The notes beneath the pieces are model-generated. The model saw only the letters and a list, made by a program, of their open reading frames with translations. It made no database searches and was not told the origin of the DNA. A DNA stretch of 64,000 nt, taken from positions 4,000,662-4,064,661 of the forward strand of contig CP070751.1 in the NCBI GenBank assembly GCA_020348445.1, in the 5' to 3' direction. Position 1 is the first letter of the stretch, and each line of letters opens with the position of its first letter. Position numbers and translations under genes: made by a program. Origin of the DNA: Thermoplasmata archaeon. Lineage in GTDB: Archaea > Thermoplasmatota > Thermoplasmata > GCA-020350865. Of this stretch, positions 19,301-23,381 are shown piece after piece.

Positions 19301-20625
19301 TAAATATTACAGTGGACGGATTAAATGATAATCCAATTGCGTATGACGATATATGGACAACAGATGAGGATACCGAACTGATTATCGCTTCTCCGGGAGT
19401 GCTGGGTAATGATATTGATACAGATATGAGTGATATTTTAACTGTAACCTCATACGTCGATCCCAGCTATCTGGGTGCAACTGTCACAATTAATTCAGAT
19501 GGAAGTTTCACTTATTACCCAAATAGTTCCATGGCATTGCAGGGTCTCGCATTAGGTGAAAGTCTTGTGGATAATATCAATTACACTGTAGGTGATGGCA
19601 GTGGGGGAGTATCCTATGGCTTCATTAATATTACAATTATTGGAGTGAATGATGAACCTGCTATTTCTTCATCAGATGTCACCACCTCCATTGAAGATAT
19701 CCAGTATATCAATGAATACAGAGCTGAAGACATAGACGTTGGTGATGAATTGACCTGGATGCTTCAAACCAATGCCAACTGGTTATCAATTGATACTGAA
19801 ACGGGTGTGATTGATGGAACTCCCTCTGAAGCGGATGTCGGTTCGTTTTGGGTAAACGTTACAGTGAGAGATGATAATGGAGGGCTCGATTATACAAATT
19901 TCACCTTGGAAGTTTTATTGGATACTGATGGGGATGGAACACCGGATATTATTGATGACGACGATGATGGGGATACTGTACCCGATGTAGACGATGATCT
20001 TCCTTTGGATCCAACAGAGAGCATTGATACAGATTCTGATGGAATAGGAAACAATGCCGATACCGACGATGATGACGATGGTATGCCAGACGATTGGGAG
20101 CTCGCAAATGACTTAAATCCACTTGTAGATGATTCTCAGGATGACAATGATAATGATGGATTAACAAATTTAGAGGAATATGAGGCAGGGTCTGATCCAA
20201 ATTCCCCTGAAAAAGCTGAATCTGAACCTTCAGATGAGCCGTTTTTATTTGTTATTATTGTTATAATTATTATTATCGTTGTACTACTCCTCTTGTTCTT
20301 GTTAAGAAAGAGGGGTGGTGAGGAAGAAGATGAGATATATGAGGAGGATGTCCAAGTAGAAGGTGAACCAGAGGATCAGGAATGGATAAAGGAATTGGAG
20401 GAAGTAGCGGAGGAGGAGGCAGAGGATTTCGAATGTCCAGAATGCGGGGAAACAATTCATGGCTCACCAGCCAGTTGTCCAAATTGCGGAACAGAATTTG
20501 AATATGAAGATGAAGAAGATACAGTTGAAGTTTTCGAGTGCCCGGTATGCGGTTCTTCTCTTTCCCCTACTGAAACAATTTGTCCTAAGTGTGGTTCAGA
20601 GATTGAGGTTGACGAGGAAGAGTAG
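10399..20625 (+). CDS. Giant membrane-anchored GLUG-repeat surface protein with cytoplasmic zinc ribbons
   Basis: About 3408 residues. Order: a signal peptide (hydrophobic segment near residues 6-25); two blocks of GLUG-type repeats of about 26 residues, roughly residues 155-2270, each block closing with a WDF-type cap; two choice-of-anchor-J-like beta domains inside the second block (14637-15165 and 15505-16015); a DUF11-like domain; six Ig/cadherin-like repeats of about 106 residues (NDD-W-TDEDT openings); a putative-Ig domain; Asp-rich thrombospondin-3-type calcium repeats; a transmembrane helix near 3281-3301; and an acidic tail with two CxxC-CxxC zinc ribbons. The start is TTG at 10399, preceded by AGGGGGGT; the frame is open to 10366. 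It probably forms a long adhesive filament anchored in the membrane, with the zinc ribbons inside the cell (topology inferred). The nucleotide repeats show recent module duplication. Confidence 0.9.
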   Translation: MRSIKLYLIIMMPVIFLMGAIVMFSADEVSAAGGSGTPEDPYIIENVNELQDMNLDLTAHYKLGNDIDASATSGWNSGAGFEPVGNTSSYFTGSFDGDNHTISGLYINRPSQDYVGLFGWVEGGELKNVIFKDAFVTGKDYVGTLSGINQVPGVKVSNCIVYGEVSSTGYYTGLLIGSHVGGVSGSVENCSVYGRIYCGENAGGGLIGYGDTIITNCFSYGTVTVSGLGGNVGGLVGRNNVNGVITNSYCDVETSGVRYVGGFVGVNSGVISNCYALGDVSGNDDIGGFVGYLEPGDIITNCYSTGNVTGNTNVGGFLGVNDTGIITNCSWDNETSGRTDGVGNQDPDPDDVIGRNTTDMMTQATFTSIEWDFTDTWFMVDGETRPFLRMEWRTEMRNSHELQLMLMNLSADYEVADDLNLTYIVDKAQMWGTNLSSGAGFVPIGNYSDRFTGTLEGNDYSIYNLYINRSSTDYIGLFGYTQNAEIKNVSLEGNNVTGNQYVGSLMGMNNGGLITNCIVNDSKASGDTYIGGLMGRNTGGGVVTNCTTSVNTTGTGQWTGGLIGHNNGEVTNCTSKGYTTGNNVVAGLIGQDGGGVVTNCTVYGDVYGSLNYVAGLIGYNIGGTITDCVSHGYTNGTGQFVGGLIGYNEIGAITNCIAYGNTTGYTNYVGGLIGENAGGTVTDCITYGNVNGTGAGSDYIGGMIGWNYGATSIANCSAHGNTTGNMRVGGLIGYNEGGGTLTNCTSHGNTNGNLRIGGLIGDNSDSIVTNSNAYGNTTGTDYIGGLFGSNSEFGTATNCTAHGNTTGTNDYIGGLIGENSGGTVSDCTAYGDVKGKGAGSDNVGGLIGWNNQEVTNCRAYGNTSGTGQYVGGLIGWNNQAVTNCTAHGDTSGTSDYVGGLIGSNMGTITSCHAYGNTTGGNNRISGLIGFNIGTITSCHAYGNTNGGNNRVGGLIGDNQGGTVTNCTTHGNTSGNDYIGGLVGYSNGGAITFCHAYGDTTGNSNIGGLIGRNYRNVANCTSYGKTAGNTQVGGLIGLNEDGPVTNCNSNGTTSGIWYVGGLVGQNSGYINYSSSSGSVIGTGGNIGGLVGRNFGFLIITNSYCDVDGAGVNNVGGLVGWNDAPITGSYATGKVTGSAYVGGLVGTNGWTAVSSITNSYSTGEVTGTSNIVGGLIGENTETISSVIHNCNSSSKVSGLGYVGGLVGRNYIPITDSHSTGLVNGTGDWVGGLVGYSGDNIENCFSTGSVEGMQHVGGLVGYLYSGGTVNLCNSSSSVNGTSNVGGLVGCVFGTSATVTNSYCTGNSTGNDHIGGLIGDNNGDVTKCTAFGYTYGITDYVGGLIGYNDGGIITDCHSLGNTIGNNRVGGLIGENHGDVTDCTTIGTTNGFGVYIGGLIGFNYGNVTKCTAYGNSLTDEWGPFGDNPPTGWTIIDNGDGPSVWDSNDWHRYLFDSSYPSGTDTYAARAYYLPHEVSDEWLITPVIDLTSGVYTDVSLQFQTYWYNPYPNNRARIHIRLDHGPWEPPLDTYTTTQSGDRIYFIPNAIGHQLEIGFNYLSPDADINGESMWFVDNVMVTSLHEILFFEDFGGPRDIGSTTGDSDVGGLIGYNNGGAITNCISYGDTIANGDYVGGLIGYNDGGEVLDCHAHGNVSGNNSVGGLIGENHGNVTYCTTYGNTSGLGMYIGGVIGFNNANVTNCIAYGDTNCGLWGPFGDNPPAGWTIIDNGDGPSVWNSNDWHRDFYSSAYPGGTNSYAARVYFFPLENQDEELITPSIDVSGYSSVTLEYDTYYDDYSLATVDYGDVDVSFDGGSWTTFYTYSQNDEGGHKSHIITIPPGTSTVQVRWRYRASNEWSWFIDNVEVSSGSDILFFEDFEGIGIKNATTGDSDVGGLIGYNNGATITDSISNGNTYGLRRHIGGLIGYNDGGAIKNCTTYGYTKGTNDYVGGMIGYTLGGTITDCKAYVNTNGRNRVGGLIGNNDGGTVDNCQSHGYTNGTDFVGGLIGYNNGVLVANCTTFGQTYGTNDYVGGLIGWNTGPVINSKTYGNTTGNHHHTGGLIGIHFSENVTNCSTYGNTTGANTFTGGLIGNNNDGEISGCNVYGNTGGSGNDYGGLIGRNNGPVKWCNVYGNVGENNNWVGGLIGHNLAPGTVENSTSFGKVKGNSHVGGLIGRNGGTVTSSFCKGDVNGNINVGGLIGINKDGTVKNCYAQGEVDGSLRVGGLIGNNSGNVTNCYSSGLVKGSTDVGGLVGFNFTGTTTNCFWDNKTSGWLTSDGGSARNTRNMMQKAIFSTVGWDFINIWGIVEANSYPYLKALETRPPATADINITIEDSVDPVLLGTTLIYYVNVTCYGPHNAGLVVATVSLPSEVNWVSDNRSLGPPDGNNNLTWVIGSVNNGETISCKIHVTVDTFGTGVITSDGLVFSVTFDPGAYANYTSEDTAVNRVPIAFDDINSTDEDTVLNVPGSGVLSNDNDPDPDTITVIAYDNPSTLGAVVIVNADGSYSYDPTGVIIFQALSAGENLVDSFNYTISDSLGGFAVGTVNITVYGANDLPSANDDSWETDEETILNIVAPGVLVNDSDIDANDILTIVDFDAVTTFGVSITLNANGSFSYDPTGLSIFQGLAVGESLVDSFNYTISDGNGGIVNATVSITVNGINDNPQANDDIWSTNANTTLVISVPGVLINDTDIDTNDVLTVIAYDNLSSLGVPVIVGVDGNFSYDPTGLSIFQVLTAGENLLDSFNYTITDGQGGTSNATVNITVNGVNDWPFANDDSWDTDEDTILNVIAPGLLANDFDVDTNDILTIIDFDATTKLGLSIIVNADGSFSYDPDGLSLFQTLAVGENLVDSFNYTVSDGNGGIVNATVNITVNGVNDNPLANDDEWATDEDTTLIISLPGVLVNDADTDTSDVITVTAYDNPSSLGASVTVNADGSFTYNPASSVTLQALASGESLVDSFTYTIDDGNGGTDTAMVNITVDGLNDNPIAYDDIWTTDEDTELIIASPGVLGNDIDTDMSDILTVTSYVDPSYLGATVTINSDGSFTYYPNSSMALQGLALGESLVDNINYTVGDGSGGVSYGFINITIIGVNDEPAISSSDVTTSIEDIQYINEYRAEDIDVGDELTWMLQTNANWLSIDTETGVIDGTPSEADVGSFWVNVTVRDDNGGLDYTNFTLEVLLDTDGDGTPDIIDDDDDGDTVPDVDDDLPLDPTESIDTDSDGIGNNADTDDDDDGMPDDWELANDLNPLVDDSQDDNDNDGLTNLEEYEAGSDPNSPEKAESEPSDEPFLFVIIVIIIIIVVLLLLFLLRKRGGEEEDEIYEEDVQVEGEPEDQEWIKELEEVAEEEAEDFECPECGETIHGSPASCPNCGTEFEYEDEEDTVEVFECPVCGSSLSPTETICPKCGSEIEVDEEE
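13114..13275 (+). repeat. 81-bp tandem duplication inside the GLUG array
   Basis: The segment beginning GGTACGATAACAAGCTGCC at 13114 recurs nearly identically at 13195, a spacing of exactly 27 codons. This is far more similar than neighbouring GLUG units at the DNA level, so it marks a recent in-frame unit duplication. Confidence 0.85.
14643..14736 (+). repeat. Near-identical 94-bp repeat, copy 1 (pairs with 15513-15606)
   Basis: These bases open the first inserted anchor-J-like domain and differ at only three of 94 positions from 15513-15606, which open the second. Downstream the two domains diverge strongly. The pattern points to gene conversion or a mosaic duplication of the domain entrance. 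Confidence 0.9.
15513..15606 (+). repeat. Near-identical 94-bp repeat, copy 2 (pairs with 14643-14736)
   Basis: This is the partner of 14643-14736, with three mismatches in 94 bases and 870 bp between the copies. It is in frame with the same protein and encodes the W-T-I-I-D-N-G-D-G-P-S-V-W stretch of the second inserted domain. Confidence 0.9.
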
Positions 20626-20675
20626 ACAATATGCATATAAACTCATAATTAATTAAAATCAAAGAAGGTATTGAA

Positions 20676-20783
20676 ATGGAAAGAGAGATTATACTATGTC
20701 CCGATTGCGGTCTTGAGATATCCAAAAAAGATACTTCATGTCCCAACTGCGGTCTTGATCTGAAGTACGCGAAAAAGAAATGA
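20676..20783 (+). CDS. 35-residue zinc-ribbon microprotein
   Basis: A short frame from ATG 20676 to TGA 20781-20783 encodes one zinc ribbon with CPDCG and CPNCG knuckles 14 residues apart, followed by a lysine-rich end. AAGGT lies 6 bases before the ATG. It starts 50 bases after the giant surface protein and closely resembles that protein's two C-terminal zinc ribbons in spacing and sequence (CPxCG...CPNCG). It may have split off from, or compete or pair with, those cytoplasmic ribbons. The four-Cys pattern is direct evidence for a real coding sequence. The function is unknown. Confidence 0.7.
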   Translation: MEREIILCPDCGLEISKKDTSCPNCGLDLKYAKKK

Positions 20784-20892
20784 TTTTCAACGGAGAATCA
20801 CTACTTTTTTAATGTACTTTAAAATTTAAAATAGTATTGATTAACGTGTGTAATTAATAAAGTTTAGCTGACATAATATGCAGCTTAATAGG

Positions 20893-20909
20893 TTTAGGTT
20901 AAACCTAAA
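20893..20909 (+). promoter_or_regulatory. 17-bp palindrome upstream of the recombinase
   Basis: TTTAGGTT-A-AACCTAAA is a perfect 8-bp inverted repeat around one base. It lies about 50 bases before the recombinase TATA box. It may be an operator or part of a recombination site; nothing in the sequence separates the two. Confidence 0.45.
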
Positions 20910-20931
20910 ACACAATTTTTTTTACGCTTCC

Positions 20932-20997
20932 TGTCCGACAAAATCGACAGGTTTATATAGGACAACTCACATATAGCGTCGGACACTCAGTCCGACA
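20932..20997 (+). promoter_or_regulatory. Recombinase promoter with flanking TGTCCGACA-type repeats
   Basis: A TATA box (TTTATATA, 20952-20959) is flanked by direct repeats of GTCCGACAAA (20933 and 20990). A perfect inverted repeat GTCGGAC-ACTCA-GTCCGAC occupies 20978-20996, exactly where transcription should start. Binding there by the recombinase or a partner would shut off its own promoter. The same sites could be the recombination target. The repeats are directly visible; the role is inferred. Confidence 0.6.
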
Positions 20998-21004
20998 AAT
21001 AGGG

Positions 21005-21934
21005 ATGGGATTTCTGGTGAGAGTTGCTATCTATCTCAGGGTATCCACGACGGAACAGGCCAAGGAAGGCTACTCACTCGGCGCTCAGTTAGAGAGATTG
21101 AGAAATTTCTGCAGGGCCAGAGAGTGGGAGGTTGCTAGGGAGTACATAGACGACGGTCATTCGGGAAGGAGCATCAAAAGACCTGCATACCAGAAGATGA
21201 TGGAGGAAAAAGACGGATGGGATATGATTCTTGTTGTGAAGATGGATCGTATCCATAGAAACAGTAAAAATTTCATGGAGATGATGGACGACCTCAGAAA
21301 ATGGGGAAAGGAATTTTCCAGTATGCAGGAGAGCCTTGATACGAGCACAGCAATGGGTCGTTTTGTTGTTGATATAATTCAAAGAATTGCCCAGCTTGAA
21401 AGCGAGCAAATAGGTGAAAGGGTTTATGTTGGTATGAAGCAGAAAGCCTCAACTGAGGGAGGGATATTGGGATTTGCACATCCATATGGATACGATTATG
21501 AAAATGGAGAGTTGAAGATAAATTCCCAGGAGGCCGAGGGAGTTAAGCTGATGTTCGAGCTTTATCTTGTAGAAAATAGTACCGAAGATATTGCTGTGGA
21601 GCTCGAAAAAAGAGGTTTTCCAAGCAAACGAAACGGTGTATGGTCTGCAAGGACCGTGGGTAAAATTCTTAAAAATCCTGTTTACTGCGGTTATCTGGAA
21701 TGGGAGGAACATGTGTATAAGGGTAACCATGAGAAGATAATTGAGATAAAAGTCTTTAATGAAGTCCAAGAACTGATATTCAAGAACACAAGAAATAAAA
21801 AGTTAAAGCGGAAACCATTGAAATTACCCGAGGCACCCAAGGAGGAAGGTATTACGGGTGCAGATTCAAAAGAAGATAATCAGGTAATCGAGGGAGCAAG
21901 TCATGATCGCGAAAGAGAGGCAGTCTGCACATGA
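21005..21934 (+). CDS. Serine site-specific recombinase
   Basis: 309 residues. The N-terminal resolvase/invertase catalytic domain has the nucleophile in YLRVSTTEQ (Ser14), the GYSL segment and the KMDRIHRNSK region with active-site arginine candidates, then a long helix (residues ~105-145). A recombinase DNA-binding domain follows (roughly 155-270). The usual zinc ribbon and coiled coil of large serine integrases are missing. The tail is charged and overlaps the next gene by 32 bases in another frame. Starts at ATG 21005 or GTG 21017 (the latter gives MRVAIYLRVS) are both possible. The gene is probably mobile or phase-variation machinery. No clear element ends were found. Confidence 0.92.
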   Translation: MGFLVRVAIYLRVSTTEQAKEGYSLGAQLERLRNFCRAREWEVAREYIDDGHSGRSIKRPAYQKMMEEKDGWDMILVVKMDRIHRNSKNFMEMMDDLRKWGKEFSSMQESLDTSTAMGRFVVDIIQRIAQLESEQIGERVYVGMKQKASTEGGILGFAHPYGYDYENGELKINSQEAEGVKLMFELYLVENSTEDIAVELEKRGFPSKRNGVWSARTVGKILKNPVYCGYLEWEEHVYKGNHEKIIEIKVFNEVQELIFKNTRNKKLKRKPLKLPEAPKEEGITGADSKEDNQVIEGASHDREREAVCT

Positions 21935-22607
21935 TGATTTATCTATAAATTACAGATGCGAAAGATGTTGGTCCAATATAGATATCAATCTCTATCCAAA
22001 ATCAGAATATATCTGTGAGGATAAAAAAGGATTCGTAATACTTTGTGATAGATGTAAGAACGAAGCTCCTTGTGGTGCAAGCTGCGAATACTTTGAAGAT
22101 ATTTTTCTTGCTTTTGCATCACCCAAGGAGTTGATTCAACACTTTAATGCTAAGGATGAAGCTGAGGCCATTAAAATATGGTGCGAGGAAAATGGAATAG
22201 AGGATACTGCCTTCGAAATAAAAAGTGAAGAAGAGATCCAAGTCCAAGAAAAGAACGAAGGCGAGATAACGGAATCACCTTTTGGATACTCACTGGAATA
22301 TGGTAAACTTTTCGTTATAGAAGAGGAAGCAGAAATAGTAAGAGACATCTTCAATACTTATCTTGACGGGAAAACCATGGAATGGATTGCTCGAAATCTA
22401 GATTACATAAATGATCTTTCTCAGGGTCAGGTCAGGGAGATATTAAAGGATCCTATCTACGCGGGTTATAAATTCAAAGGTGTCGATATTGTATTGGGGG
22501 AACACGAAACCATCATAGACAAGGACACCTTCAATTCAGTGCAAAAAAGGATCGTAAGGAACATTAGAAACCCAAAATATGTGTATAAACCCCTGGTTTT
22601 AGAGTGA
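21903..22607 (+). CDS. Accessory recombinase-like protein with zinc cluster, no catalytic domain
   Basis: 234 residues. The N-terminal part is Cys-rich (CERC, a later C, CDRC, then C-GASC), suggesting one or two zinc sites. After an acidic linker the C-terminal half (from SPFGYSLEYG) resembles the recombinase domain of the preceding gene, including EAEIVRDIFNTYL, an ILKDPIYAGY helix and HETIIDKDTFNSVQ. No resolvase catalytic domain is present. The ATG lies inside the end of the preceding gene (+1 frame) with GAGGGA a few bases upstream, so translational coupling is likely. Fused in frame, the two proteins would resemble one large serine integrase with a duplicated recombinase domain. A frameshift from a single gene is the alternative. 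Confidence 0.8.
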   Translation: MIAKERQSAHDDLSINYRCERCWSNIDINLYPKSEYICEDKKGFVILCDRCKNEAPCGASCEYFEDIFLAFASPKELIQHFNAKDEAEAIKIWCEENGIEDTAFEIKSEEEIQVQEKNEGEITESPFGYSLEYGKLFVIEEEAEIVRDIFNTYLDGKTMEWIARNLDYINDLSQGQVREILKDPIYAGYKFKGVDIVLGEHETIIDKDTFNSVQKRIVRNIRNPKYVYKPLVLE

Positions 22608-22619
22608 AAAATGGTGCTC

Positions 22620-22707
22620 TAGGGGATTATTTTTATAGGTTCACCGACGGTAAAAGGGGATACAATAGATATGGAACAACGGTAGACCGTCGTTCTTAAT
22701 ACCCCTA
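22620..22707 (+). other. Nested inverted repeats after the recombinase pair
   Basis: TAGGGG (22620-22625) pairs with CCCCTA (22702-22707), and inside it CGACGGT (22645-22651) pairs with ACCGTCG (22686-22692). The element begins 12 bases after the stop of the accessory recombinase gene. It could be a transcript-end structure, an attachment site or a small RNA. No known family was recognised. Confidence 0.4.
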
Positions 22708-23009
22708 AAAAATCAAACATAGTTTGTATATTATTGTTGTTAGGGATTATATTATTGTTATTATAGATTATATTGTCAAATATAAGACTATGTACTAAAT
22801 ATCAACCATTTAATGTAAATACTTGAAAATATTAGCTATCATATAATTGAGCATTATAAAATAAATGCCTAAGCTTAACAATGCATGATTTATATATAGT
22901 GCATATAACATATATATTATAAATAATACAATATAAAACAATAATGACATTAACAATAACGACATATATGATAATATTGTTCTCATAAATTACTATACAA
23001 GGAACATAA
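22708..23009 (+). other. AT-rich gap without a recognisable gene
   Basis: About 300 very AT-rich bases separate the recombinase pair from the small regulator gene. I see short TTATTGTTA-type repetitions and a small palindrome (CAAAC-ATA-GTTTG at its left edge), but no open frame with coding character and no RNA motif. Confidence 0.5.
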
Positions 23010-23018
23010 CTATAAATA
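23010..23018 (+). promoter_or_regulatory. TATA box for the ribbon-helix-helix gene
   Basis: CTATAAATA predicts transcription from about 23038-23042. That leaves a leader of only a few bases before the ATG at 23050, or none if GTG 23041 is used. Confidence 0.5.
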
Positions 23019-23049
23019 CCAATAAAACAATACACGTTATGTGATTTAT

Positions 23050-23277
23050 ATGCCAAAGGAATCCAAAAAAACAAAACAGAAAAAAAAAGTAGAAGATGAT
23101 GAAAAAGAAGAAGAGAAAGAAAAAGAGGTAGAGGATCCAGAAGAAGTTCAGAAAACAAGCATACAGATATCAACAAAAGTGAGGGACAGGCTTTGGAGGC
23201 TCAAGTTCCGCAAGACCTATGATGAATTTCTCTGGGAACTTTGCGAGTTGTACGAGAAAGAAGAAAAAGAAGAGTGA
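23050..23277 (+). CDS. Small ribbon-helix-helix-like regulator
   Basis: 75 residues (78 if GTG 23041 is the start). The first half is a Lys/Glu-rich, low-complexity stretch. The second half begins with a beta strand TSIQIS and continues with two helices (TKVRDRLWRLKF and YDEFLWELCELYEKE), the arrangement of ribbon-helix-helix DNA-binding proteins and antitoxins. No toxin gene is adjacent: the recombinase pair lies upstream and a surface protein gene downstream. Two tandem 10-bp repeats lie 41 bases after its stop and may be its binding site. The fold assignment rests on pattern only. Confidence 0.65.
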   Translation: MPKESKKTKQKKKVEDDEKEEEKEKEVEDPEEVQKTSIQISTKVRDRLWRLKFRKTYDEFLWELCELYEKEEKEE

Positions 23278-23317
23278 ACAAAAAATATAGTATATAAAAT
23301 GTAAATGCACATAAAAA

Positions 23318-23337
23318 CTACCGTGAACTACCGTGAT
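23318..23337 (+). promoter_or_regulatory. Tandem direct repeat before the propeller surface gene
   Basis: ACTACCGTGA occurs twice with no spacer. It lies about 20 bases downstream of a TATA-like TATATAAAA and just upstream of the start of the next gene. Tandem direct half-sites suit ribbon-helix-helix proteins, and one is encoded immediately upstream. The regulatory link is inferred. Confidence 0.5.
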
Positions 23338-23381
23338 AAACTATTTATCTTAAAACTGTTTTAATGTGGGATGAGGAAAGC

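Noticed and set aside
21890..21940. A simple sequencing frameshift joining the two recombinase genes
   Set aside because: It cannot be excluded, but the second gene has its own ATG with GAGGGA upstream and the zinc cluster starts cleanly, so two genes are the better reading.
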